DNA from: RECM01 sp047921215
GTDB lineage: Bacteria; Bacteroidota; Rhodothermia; Balneolales; Cyclonatronaceae
NCBI GenBank assembly: GCA_047921215.1
Contig: JBLRWO010000014.1
Span: 27,112-91,111 of the forward strand
Direction of reading: 5' to 3'
DNA length: 64,000 nucleotides
In this document: piece by piece, positions 26,852 to 34,268 of the stretch
How the letters are laid out: every line of letters starts with the position of its first letter
How positions within the stretch are numbered: the stretch's first letter is position 1
Notes under the pieces: model-generated
Seen by the model: only the letters and a program-made list of their open reading frames with translations
Database searches by the model: none
What the model was told of the DNA's origin: nothing
Made by a program: the position numbers and the translations under genes

Positions 26852-27356
26852 CTAAACAGTTCTAATTAAGCTCGGTTTTATAGGGCATTGTTGATTTGTA
26901 ATATCCGAAAGAAGATTCATTCTGTTAAAAGGACTGTCAATCTGTAGATTTGCCCTGAATTTTTTGTATGGGAAAAACCGGCCGACGCTTCCGTCCGGCT
27001 GAATAAACCTATCGAAACCGGTGATCCCCCGCAAAAATCTACCGGCGGCTGGCCCATTTTGAACAGCTCAGCCGGGCGGTTACATCCGGTATGCGAAGAG
27101 CCGGCGACCGGCCGAAGGTGGTAAATGCGTAGATAATCCCAACAATTGCGCGGATAGTACAAGTTTGAGCACGATGATGTGCCTAATATTATTATTTACC
27201 CTGGTACGGTGAAAACCCTGCATGTACGATCAGGTTACAGGCTTACATTACATGAAGCGAGATTCCGGGAAATCATGTTTGACGTAACCGGAATGATGAT
27301 CGCCCGGCAGATCGGTCACCCGAAAATAATGATAATCAATTGTTGGTTTACTAAAC
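26852..27356. other. Intergenic stretch between the sugar operon and the FIST array
   Basis: About 500 bp with no supportable gene. Small frames exist (26852-27162 minus, 27179-27427 plus), but they lack domains and ribosome sites, and the plus-strand one overlaps the FIST start. The part 26960-27140 is locally GC-rich and proline/serine-coding on the minus strand, like the stretch at 6470-6620. It could be a relic of a repeated element. A promoter for the divergent FIST genes must lie here. Confidence 0.35.
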
Positions 27357-28517
27357 ATGACTGCAAAATCCATTCACGGCAACTCAACTGGGGATATCCA
27401 AACTGCCCTGCACCAAAGTATGGCTGATGGATTCAAACCCACACTGGCTGTTGTTTTTATCTCGGTAAAACAGGATCGCAAGTCCCTTTCTGAATTATTG
27501 CAAAAAGAAGGGATCGACGTTTTCGGCGCCACCTCATGCGGCGAGTTTATTGATGGCCACCAAAGCAAGGGCGAAACAGCCATCCTGTTGATGGATTTAT
27601 CCCGGGATTCATACGCCATTTTATTTGAAGATTTGGGAGAGCAGAGTATTCAGGCCGCAGCTGAACAAGTCGCACGTACCGCCCTTTCGAAATTTGCCAA
27701 TCCGGCCCTTATCGTTTGCAGTACCGGCGTAACCCCTGCCGCAGAAATGTTTGACGGAATCACCCTCGTTCATGAACTGTCAGAAGCAATAGGAAGGGAC
27801 ACGATCTTTTTTGGCGGTATGGCCGGAGATGATTTTACATTATCAGGAACGGCTGTCTTTACGCAGAACCGGGAAACAAATCATGGCCTCGTCGCTTTGG
27901 TTCTGAATGCTGAAAAAGTCGCCCTGAATGGTATGGCTATCACCGGCTGGAAACGGTTGGGAATTTCCAGAAAAGTGACCCGCAGTAAGGGCAAACTCGT
28001 GTATTCCATCGACGGAAAGCCGGCAGTAGATATGTACCTTACGTACCTGGGAAAAGGCGGACAGGGCGGAGACCGGGATTTCGATCTGCTGAACGAGCTT
28101 TCATTCGAATACCCGTTTATTGTGGAGCGTGAAAACAGTGATGAAATAGTGATCAAGGGACCCATTAGAATTGATCACGAAGAAAATGCACTAATCATGG
28201 ATACGGAGATGAAAGAGGGAGAAAAATTTTGGTTTTCCGTTCCGCCCGATTTTGATATCGTGCAGGAAATTATCGATGAGGCAACCGATGTGAAAAATGC
28301 TGCAGGTGGAGATGCGGATGCCCTGCTGGTATTCTCCTGTGCCGGCCGGGAACCTGCTCTCGGACCGCTGGTGACCATGGAGAACGAAGGACTGGCTGAG
28401 GTATGGAACAGCCCCGTGGCCGGATTTTTTACCTACGGGGAATTTGGAAGGGCCAAAAACGGACAGCAGCATTTTCACTCGACAGCCTGCTGCTGGGTGG
28501 CACTGAAAGAAAAATAA
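27357..28517 (+). CDS. FIST-domain sensor protein 1 of 5
   Basis: 386 residues: FIST N domain (about 1-210) and FIST C domain (about 225-385). Hallmarks are the start TAKSIHGNSTGDIQTAL, FKPTLAVVFISVKQDR, GATSCGEFIDG, FFGGMAGDDF, the C-terminal DALLVFSCAGRE and GFFTYGEFG, and the closing TACCWVALKEK. FIST domains are proposed to sense small ligands such as amino acids and are usually linked to chemoreceptors, kinases or GGDEF output. Here no output domain is attached. First gene of a tandem array; gene 2 starts 5 bp after its stop. Confidence 0.9.
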   Translation: MTAKSIHGNSTGDIQTALHQSMADGFKPTLAVVFISVKQDRKSLSELLQKEGIDVFGATSCGEFIDGHQSKGETAILLMDLSRDSYAILFEDLGEQSIQAAAEQVARTALSKFANPALIVCSTGVTPAAEMFDGITLVHELSEAIGRDTIFFGGMAGDDFTLSGTAVFTQNRETNHGLVALVLNAEKVALNGMAITGWKRLGISRKVTRSKGKLVYSIDGKPAVDMYLTYLGKGGQGGDRDFDLLNELSFEYPFIVERENSDEIVIKGPIRIDHEENALIMDTEMKEGEKFWFSVPPDFDIVQEIIDEATDVKNAAGGDADALLVFSCAGREPALGPLVTMENEGLAEVWNSPVAGFFTYGEFGRAKNGQQHFHSTACCWVALKEK

Positions 28518-28522
28518 TTGAC

Positions 28523-29683
28523 ATGAAAGCAAAAACAATCCTGGGAAAAACCCCGCAAGAGATTCAGACGGCATTGCAACAAAGCACGGCTGAAGCCAGT
28601 CTGCCGGATGGGCATGGTTTCAAGCCAACCCTTGCCATCATTCTTGTAAGCAACATGGAAGATGCCGAACCAATCCGCTCAATTTTTGGGAAACAAGGCA
28701 TTGCAATTTTCGGGATCACAGCGCCCCGGAACTTTACCGAACAGGGGATCGCGGATGGTGACATCGTTGCCATGCTCATGGATATTAAACCGGAGAATTT
28801 CAAAATTGTATTAAACGATTATGAGCGATCGTCTGCATACGAAGCCGGGTATAAAACAGGTTTAGCCGGTAAGAACGCTTTTTCGAATCCCTGCTTCATC
28901 ATTTCACCATTGGATTTCAGAGTTTCCAACGATGAACTAATCAGAGGATTGACGGATGCGGCAGGCCATGATACCATGATCGCGGGTGGCGTTACCGGTG
29001 ATCCGGCTGACTTTTCAGGGGTCATTTTTACCCGGGAAGTATCAAGTACAGGTGGGTTACTTGCACTCATTCTTGATCAGGACAAGGTTTCGACAAGCGG
29101 TCTGGCAGTTTCAGGCTGGAAGCCGGTAGGGACAAGCAAAAAAATTACGAAATGTGAAGGCTCCTGGGCTTTCACCATTGACAATGAACCTGCGATGCAT
29201 GTCATTCAAAGATTCCTGGGGAATGATATTGTAAGGGCTAATTCAGAAGGAAGTGGATTTATTCCAACAGACCTGGGCTATCCATTACAATTTGAGAGAG
29301 CTTCAGGAAATGCCATTATGAAGCCTGCGCTGTTTTTTAATCCTGCCGACCAATCCGTCATGATTGCAGGTGGTGTAAAAGAAGGAGATCAATTCCGTTT
29401 TTCCCTGCCACCGGATTTTGATGTGATTGACAAAGTAGTAGAAACCACCAGAATCAGTAAAGAAACGGAGATGCCGGATGCCGATGTGTTGATGGTCTTT
29501 TCATGTGTCGGAAGATTAGGGACTTTCGGTCCTTTGATTTCCACAGAAATAGAAGGGCTGGCATCCACCTGGGGCAAACCCATGGTCGGCTATTTCTCAT
29601 TGGGTGAATTTGGAAAACTGGATGAAGGCCGCTGTGAATTTCAAGGTACAACGGTAAGCTGGGTGGCGCTGAAAGAAAAATAA
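28523..29683 (+). CDS. FIST-domain sensor protein 2 of 5 (divergent)
   Basis: 386 residues; the ATG at 28523 matches the MKAKTI-type start shared by the array and is preferred over the longer frame from 28403, which would overlap gene 1. The fold landmarks are kept (GVTGDPADFSG for GGMAGDDF; ADVLMVFSCVGR; GYFSLGEFG), but it is the outlier. The GEFID motif of the others is replaced by APRNFTE, there is an extra insertion near residue 20, and its end is TVSWVALKEK with no CC pair. It may therefore bind another ligand or none. Confidence 0.88.
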   Translation: MKAKTILGKTPQEIQTALQQSTAEASLPDGHGFKPTLAIILVSNMEDAEPIRSIFGKQGIAIFGITAPRNFTEQGIADGDIVAMLMDIKPENFKIVLNDYERSSAYEAGYKTGLAGKNAFSNPCFIISPLDFRVSNDELIRGLTDAAGHDTMIAGGVTGDPADFSGVIFTREVSSTGGLLALILDQDKVSTSGLAVSGWKPVGTSKKITKCEGSWAFTIDNEPAMHVIQRFLGNDIVRANSEGSGFIPTDLGYPLQFERASGNAIMKPALFFNPADQSVMIAGGVKEGDQFRFSLPPDFDVIDKVVETTRISKETEMPDADVLMVFSCVGRLGTFGPLISTEIEGLASTWGKPMVGYFSLGEFGKLDEGRCEFQGTTVSWVALKEK

Positions 29684-29706
29684 TCTTAACCACGAATAGT
29701 GAAGAA

Positions 29707-30849
29707 ATGAAAGCAAAATCGATCAAAGGCAGGTCAGCCGAAGAAATTAATACGGCAATTGCTCAAAGCATGGCTGACGGGTTCAAACCCACACTGGCCA
29801 TCGTATTCCTGTCTGTTGCTCAAGACCGCACCGCCCTTTGCAATGTTTTGGACGATGCAGGCATTGCCATCTTTGGTTCTACCACCAACGGCGAGTTTAT
29901 TGATGAGGAGACCGAAACCGGCTCGGTGGCCATCCTTCTGCTGGACATCAAAAAGGATTATTTCAGAATTCATCCGGCAGAATTTCAGTCCGGCAGCTAT
30001 CGGGAAACATCAAAAACCGTTGCACGAAAAGCCAGGCAGGACTTTGATCAGGTTGCTTTTCTTCTGGCAACCAGCCATCCGGCCACCGATGGTGAGGAAG
30101 TTTTACTGGGATTTCAGGATGTAGCGGGTAATCAGGTCAACGCATTTGGCGGGGCAGCTGGCGATGATTATGCTTTTCAGGAAACATGGGTCTTTACAAA
30201 CGGATGGGAAAGTAACCACGGGATGATTTGCATCGCTTTGGATGAAGCTAAGGTGGCAGTAAGCGGCATCGCAACCTGTGGCTGGAAAGCCATGGGGACG
30301 GAAAAAACGGTCACCAGAAGTGAGGGAAACCATGTGTTCACTATCGATAATGAACCGGCTCTCGATATCACCACAAAATATGGCGGGCTTGAAAACATCA
30401 GCCCCGAGAACAAGGATGTATTAATGGAAATTGCTGCCAACTTCCCCCTGCAACTGCAGCGTGAAAAAGGCGATCCGGTCATGAGACCGCCATTGGTTGT
30501 TGACTGGCAAGACCGTTCCTTTTACACAAGCGGCACGGTTCCCCAGGGATCAAAAATCCGGTTTTCCCTGCCACCCGACTGGGATGTGATGGAGAGGGTG
30601 GTCAAAGGCGTTCAAAACCTGAAAGATACCAGAATGCCCGAGGCCGATGCCCTGGTGGTGTTCAGCTGTGCCGGCCGGATTCTGTCATTTGGCCCCATGA
30701 TGAACGCTGAACTGGAAGGCGTTAAACAGGTCTGGAATGTGCCGATGGCCGGGATGTTTTCGAATGCAGAACTGGGGCGGATGGCGGGCGGCAATCTGGA
30801 AATGCACAATTTGACCACCTGCTGTGTGGCATTAAAGGAGAAAAAATAG
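29707..30849 (+). CDS. FIST-domain sensor protein 3 of 5
   Basis: 380 residues with the full FIST N/C layout: MKAKSIKGRSAEEINTAI start, GSTTNGEFIDEE, FGGAAGDDYAF, GIATCGWKAMGTEKTVTRSEG, the SGTVPQGSKIRFSLPPDWDVM segment, ALVVFSCAGR and the TTCCVALKEK end. The peptide Q-L-Q-REKGDPVMRP matches the mid-domain block of the sisters. It follows gene 2 by 23 bp and ends one base before gene 4. Cytoplasmic, no output domain. Confidence 0.9.
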   Translation: MKAKSIKGRSAEEINTAIAQSMADGFKPTLAIVFLSVAQDRTALCNVLDDAGIAIFGSTTNGEFIDEETETGSVAILLLDIKKDYFRIHPAEFQSGSYRETSKTVARKARQDFDQVAFLLATSHPATDGEEVLLGFQDVAGNQVNAFGGAAGDDYAFQETWVFTNGWESNHGMICIALDEAKVAVSGIATCGWKAMGTEKTVTRSEGNHVFTIDNEPALDITTKYGGLENISPENKDVLMEIAANFPLQLQREKGDPVMRPPLVVDWQDRSFYTSGTVPQGSKIRFSLPPDWDVMERVVKGVQNLKDTRMPEADALVVFSCAGRILSFGPMMNAELEGVKQVWNVPMAGMFSNAELGRMAGGNLEMHNLTTCCVALKEKK

Positions 30850-30850
30850 A

Positions 30851-32014
30851 ATGAAGGCAAAATCAGTAAAAGGAAAATCCACAGAAGACATTCAATCGGC
30901 ATTGGAACAGATTATGGCCGATGGTTTCAAGCCGACGTTAGCCATCGTTTTCCTCTCTGTAAAACAGGACAGGGAAGCCGTTTCGGGATTACTGAGTAAA
31001 AAAGGCATTCAGATATTCGGTGCCACTACGGCAGGAGAATTTATCGATGGTGATATTGAGGAAGGCAGCATTGTCATGATGCTGCTTGATATGGATCCGG
31101 CTTATTACAAAATCGAATTTCTTGAGATAAACCTGGAATCTGCTGTAGATGATGCCAAACAGCTGGGTGTTATCGGGAAAAAAACCTTTCAAAATCCTGC
31201 TTTTATAATCGCAACCGGAGGGGTGTTCATTGACGGAGATCAAATTATGGATGGCATCCAGCAAGGGTTTGGAAGACCAGCCTCTGCTGAAAGAGAGGAA
31301 ATAACCGTATTTGGAGGCATGGCCGGAGATGACCTGATCGCTGATAAGCCACTCGTTTTCACCAATGAAAAATGTGCAGATAACGCCTTGATCGCTCTCA
31401 TTATTGATGAAGATAACATTGATGTAAGAGGCATAGCGACGTGTGGTTGGGAAGCGATAGGCACCCCAAAAACCGTGACCAAAAGTGATGGGAATATTGT
31501 CTACACCATTGATGACAAACCTGCTTTAGACATGTTGATGAAATACCTTGGCGTGGAGGTTAAGCAGGGCGATAACCCGGGTATCACGGCATTTTTAAAC
31601 TCCTGGTACTACCCATTGCAAATAGAACGCGAAAACGGAGACACGGTGATTCGTGCAACCAGATTCGCCAATAGTGAAAACCGGTCGCTCATATGTACCG
31701 GAAGTGTGCCTCAAGGGTCTAAAATCAAATTTTCATTGCCTCCTGACTTTGATGCCATAGAAACCGTGGTTACAGAATGTAGCAGTATTAAAGACAATGC
31801 ACAGCAGCATGCCGATGCGTTGATTATGTTTTCATGCGTGAGCAGACACTTGTCATTTGGAGCTTTAATGAAAGAAGAAATAGATCAGGTAAAAAACGTT
31901 TGGGATGCACCAATGGCCGGGTTTTTTACTTACGGCGAATATGGAAAATCAAAAATCGGCAACAATGAATTTCATAACAATGCCTGCTGCGTGGTGGCTC
32001 TGAAGGAAAAATAA
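30851..32014 (+). CDS. FIST-domain sensor protein 4 of 5
   Basis: 387 residues, closest to proteins 3 and 5. Seen: MKAKSVKGKSTEDIQSAL, GATTAGEFIDGDIEEGSIVMMLLDMDP, FGGMAGDDLIA, GIATCGWEAIGTPKTVTKSDGNIVYTIDDKPALDMLMKYLG, SGSVPQ-type GSKIKFSLPPDFDAIE, MFSCVSRHLSFG and GFFTYGEYGKS. Only one base separates it from gene 3, so both are on one transcript. An extra loop of about 8 residues (RPASAERE) interrupts the N domain. Confidence 0.9.
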   Translation: MKAKSVKGKSTEDIQSALEQIMADGFKPTLAIVFLSVKQDREAVSGLLSKKGIQIFGATTAGEFIDGDIEEGSIVMMLLDMDPAYYKIEFLEINLESAVDDAKQLGVIGKKTFQNPAFIIATGGVFIDGDQIMDGIQQGFGRPASAEREEITVFGGMAGDDLIADKPLVFTNEKCADNALIALIIDEDNIDVRGIATCGWEAIGTPKTVTKSDGNIVYTIDDKPALDMLMKYLGVEVKQGDNPGITAFLNSWYYPLQIERENGDTVIRATRFANSENRSLICTGSVPQGSKIKFSLPPDFDAIETVVTECSSIKDNAQQHADALIMFSCVSRHLSFGALMKEEIDQVKNVWDAPMAGFFTYGEYGKSKIGNNEFHNNACCVVALKEK

Positions 32015-32060
32015 ACAACAACCCACTTAATCAATAACGACCTGAATAGCCTGTATTACT

Positions 32061-33200
32061 ATGATAGCAAAAACGCTTAAAGGACATTCTGCCGAAGAGA
32101 TCAGTGCCGCATTGACAGCGTGTATGTCAGATGGATACAAGCCCACGCTTGCAATCGTCTTCATGTCGTTCAAACTCGATATGGATGGCGTTTGTGAACT
32201 ACTGAATAACGAAGGAATTCAAATATTCGGGGCAACGTCATCAGGGGAGTTTATAGGCAGCGAAATTGAAAAAGAAAGCATTGTTGTGATGCTGCTCGAT
32301 ATAAATCCGGCTTATTTCAGAATCCTTTTTCTGGATTCCGGGAACAGCAGCGAGTATGAAATAGCGAAGCAGCTCGGCAAGGAAGGCAGGGCGACCTTTG
32401 CCAACGCCGCATTTGTCATTGCTTCCGGTTGGAGTAATGAAATGGACGGCGAGGAAATCATAAAAGGCATTGAATCCGGGTTCGGAGGCGGTGCCACCAT
32501 TTTCGGCGGAATGGCTGGTGATGACCTTACCCTGACCGGGCCAAAAGCATTCACTTATGGCAAAAGCGGTACAAAAGGGCTGGTGGCACTGGTTATTGAC
32601 GAGGATAAGGTGGAACTGTCGGGCGTGGCCACCTGCGGATGGAAACCTGTTGGCATCACCAAAACAGTCACTAAAAGTGAAGGCAATATTGTTTATACCA
32701 TCGATGATAAGCCCGCGCTCGATCTTGTCATAAAATACCTCGGGCTCAGCCTGGATGATCAGTTCAATAATACCGTGTTCAATCTTGGTGCCTACTATCC
32801 GCTTCAGTTGGAAAGAGAAGATGCTCCGGCAGTGATGAGAACCGCGCAGATGGGAAATATTGAAGATCGTTCGCTGATCTGCGCCGGTAATGTTCCGCAG
32901 GGTTCAAAAGTACGCTTTTCACTGCCACCCGACTTTGATGTGATCGACACCGTTGTTGAAGAATGTACGGAGGTAAAAGAAAAACAGCTTAATGATGCCG
33001 ATGCATTGATCATGTTTTCCTGCATCAGCCGGTACCTGTCTTTTGGTGTAATGACCGGTGAAGAATTGGAACGGGTACAGGCTGTCTGGGACGCCCCAAT
33101 GATTGGCTTTTTTACCTATGGAGAATACGGCAAGGCAAGGCAGGGGAAACACGAATTCCACAACAACACCTGCTGCGTGGTGGCATTAAAGGAGAGGTGA
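32061..33200 (+). CDS. FIST-domain sensor protein 5 of 5
   Basis: 379 residues. Landmarks: KTLKGHSAEEISAAL, GATSSGEFIGSE, FGGGATIFGGMAGDDLTLTG, GVATCGWKPVGITKTVTKSEGNIVYTIDDKPAL, GNVPQGSKVRFSLPPDFDVID, MFSCISRYLSFG, GFFTYGEYGKAR and NNTCCVVALKER. It follows gene 4 by 46 bp. The array ends here, directly before a 10-bp tandem repeat. Confidence 0.9.
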   Translation: MIAKTLKGHSAEEISAALTACMSDGYKPTLAIVFMSFKLDMDGVCELLNNEGIQIFGATSSGEFIGSEIEKESIVVMLLDINPAYFRILFLDSGNSSEYEIAKQLGKEGRATFANAAFVIASGWSNEMDGEEIIKGIESGFGGGATIFGGMAGDDLTLTGPKAFTYGKSGTKGLVALVIDEDKVELSGVATCGWKPVGITKTVTKSEGNIVYTIDDKPALDLVIKYLGLSLDDQFNNTVFNLGAYYPLQLEREDAPAVMRTAQMGNIEDRSLICAGNVPQGSKVRFSLPPDFDVIDTVVEECTEVKEKQLNDADALIMFSCISRYLSFGVMTGEELERVQAVWDAPMIGFFTYGEYGKARQGKHEFHNNTCCVVALKER

Positions 33201-33270
33201 GTTGGTAGTTATATTTAGTCATTGGTAGTCATTGGTAGTCATTGGTAGTCATTGGTAGTCATTGGTAGTC
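33201..33270. repeat. 10-bp tandem repeat (ATTGGTAGTC)n
   Basis: Five exact copies of ATTGGTAGTC at 33221-33270, preceded by two degenerate copies (GTTGGTAGTT and ATATTTAGTC). It starts at the base after the last FIST stop codon. A slippage-prone array; no coding function is seen. Confidence 0.95.
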
Positions 33271-33310
33271 AGTTAAAAAAAATTGAAATAAATTATGGAA
33301 TAACATAAAG

Positions 33311-33379
33311 TAACGCGCGAAGCGCTAATGACTATAAATGACGCGAAGCATTATCACGCGAAGCATTATCACGCGAAGC
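33311..33379 (+). repeat. Upstream GCGAAGC mini-hairpin repeats of the four-helix-bundle cassette
   Basis: TAACGCGCGAAGCGC at 33311-33325 folds as GCGC-GAA-GCGC and is followed by TAATGAC. Then ACGCGAAGCATTATC is repeated exactly (33341-33355 and 33356-33370), with a third, partial copy at 33371. The heptamer GCGAAGC, known to form an unusually stable mini-hairpin in DNA, starts at 33317, 33343, 33358 and 33373, always in the same orientation. Confidence 0.95.
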
Positions 33380-33411
33380 AAAATATTACATCAAACTAAA
33401 ACAGAATTACC

Positions 33412-33792
33412 ATGAAACTGGAGGAATTCAACGTATACCAAATGGCAATGGAAACCGGGGAAGAAGTCTGGAAGATTGTTATTAAGTGGGACTATTTTGC
33501 AAAAGATACAATAGGAAAACAATTTGTCAGGGCAATGGATTCTGTCGCAGCCAACCTGAGCGAGGGGTTAGGAAGATATCATTACAAAGAGGCTAAGAAT
33601 TTCAGCTATTACTCAAGAGGATCCCTTTTTGAATCGAAAACATGGCTCACCAAAGCCCATAACCGAAATTTGATTGAAACAGAAGATTACAACAGAATTT
33701 CAGCAGATTTAGAGTCTATCGGTGTTAAAATAAACAACTACATCAAATCCATTGGAAAAACGCCTACTCTCAAGCCCACTGACAACAAATAA
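33412..33792 (+). CDS. Four-helix-bundle protein (23S rRNA intervening-sequence/Avd-like)
   Basis: 126 residues. Seen: KLEEFNVYQMAMETGEEVWKIV, the D-TIGKQFVRAMDSVAANLSEGLGRYHYKEAKNFSYYSRGSLFESKTWL core and a C-terminal helix, which together are the IVS/TIGR02436 signature. The fold is basic and related to Avd, the accessory protein of diversity-generating retroelements, which binds nucleic acid. Function of stand-alone members is unknown. The start ATG at 33412 follows the GCGAAGC repeats by about 30 bases; the stop TAA (33790-33792) is itself the first part of the downstream TAACGCGAAGC repeat. No reverse transcriptase or template repeat is in the window. Confidence 0.88.
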   Translation: MKLEEFNVYQMAMETGEEVWKIVIKWDYFAKDTIGKQFVRAMDSVAANLSEGLGRYHYKEAKNFSYYSRGSLFESKTWLTKAHNRNLIETEDYNRISADLESIGVKINNYIKSIGKTPTLKPTDNK

Positions 33793-33826
33793 CGCGAAGC
33801 AAATTAACGCGCGAAGCGCAAATGAC
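33790..33826 (+). repeat. Downstream GCGAAGC mini-hairpin repeats
   Basis: TAACGCGAAGC begins on the stop codon of the four-helix-bundle gene. TAACGCGCGAAGCGC at 33805-33819 is identical to the upstream copy at 33311-33325; with the following seven bases (AAATGAC against TAATGAC) the flanking repeat is 22 bp long with one mismatch. Heptamers start at 33794 and 33811, in the same orientation as upstream. Confidence 0.95.
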
Positions 33827-33884
33827 AAAATACAACAGCACATCCGAACCACATCGTTCTAATAACTTGTGACCGGAAGCCGGC

Positions 33885-34051
33885 TTACCTGTTCTTCGGA
33901 AAATACTTAACCCCGGCAAGGCCTTCGAAGTCTGAGTCCTGGGTCCAGAGGGTGGGAGATTCTGTGTATCCGTGATCGCGTTTTCAAACTGTTTGACATT
34001 TGGCTCATCGGCAAACCACGCCAGCCACGCCGGGCTGTCAACCACATTCAT
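33885..34051 (-). pseudogene. VapC-type PIN toxin remnant
   Basis: The first 32 residues (MNVVDSPAWLAWFADE...ENAITDTQNL) are a PIN-domain start with the first acidic residue. The last 22 (TLWTQDSDFEGLAGVKYF, then PKNR and stop at 33885) are a PIN-domain end with the D-x-D-F motif, but in another frame. The central 60-70 residues, which hold the other catalytic acids, are deleted. The start overlaps the antitoxin stop by 4 bp (34048-34051). Confidence 0.85.
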
Positions 34052-34254
34052 AATCGATCTTTTTCCCGTTCAAAATCGGTATTGATTCCCTTGAACATCC
34101 CCCTCGACTTCCTTATCTCCATCACCGGGATAAACTCAACCCGGTTTTGATAAGACAGCACATGCATTTTTTGCCCGGGTTTCAAATCCAGCGATGCCCT
34201 GATTCTGGCCGGTATTACAACCTGAAATTTTGGCTATATTTTAACAGTTTCCAT
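34048..34254 (-). pseudogene. AbrB/MazE-type antitoxin with early nonsense codon
   Basis: 69 codons starting METVKI, then TAG at codon 7, then PKFQVVIPARIRASLDL, KPGQKMHVLSYQNRVEFIPV and a C-terminal toxin-binding tail up to TGA. The swapped-hairpin AbrB pattern (K-x-Q-VVIPA-x-IR) is unmistakable. TAG most likely replaces a serine codon (TCG). Since the partner toxin is also broken, the whole module is dead. Confidence 0.85.
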
Positions 34255-34268
34255 GATCAGCTGTTTTA

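Noticed and set aside
26917..27162. 81-codon minus-strand frame
   Set aside because: No recognisable domain or start signal; probably chance or a relic.
27179..27427. 82-codon plus-strand frame
   Set aside because: Overlaps the well-supported FIST start in another frame and has no homology.
28403..28522. Upstream extension of FIST protein 2
   Set aside because: The extension lies inside FIST gene 1; the ATG at 28523 matches the start of the other copies.
33311..33379. CRISPR array
   Set aside because: Units are 15 bp with almost no spacer; no cas genes and no unique spacers.
33412..33792. Diversity-generating retroelement
   Set aside because: Only an Avd-like bundle is present; no reverse transcriptase and no template/variable repeat pair in the window.
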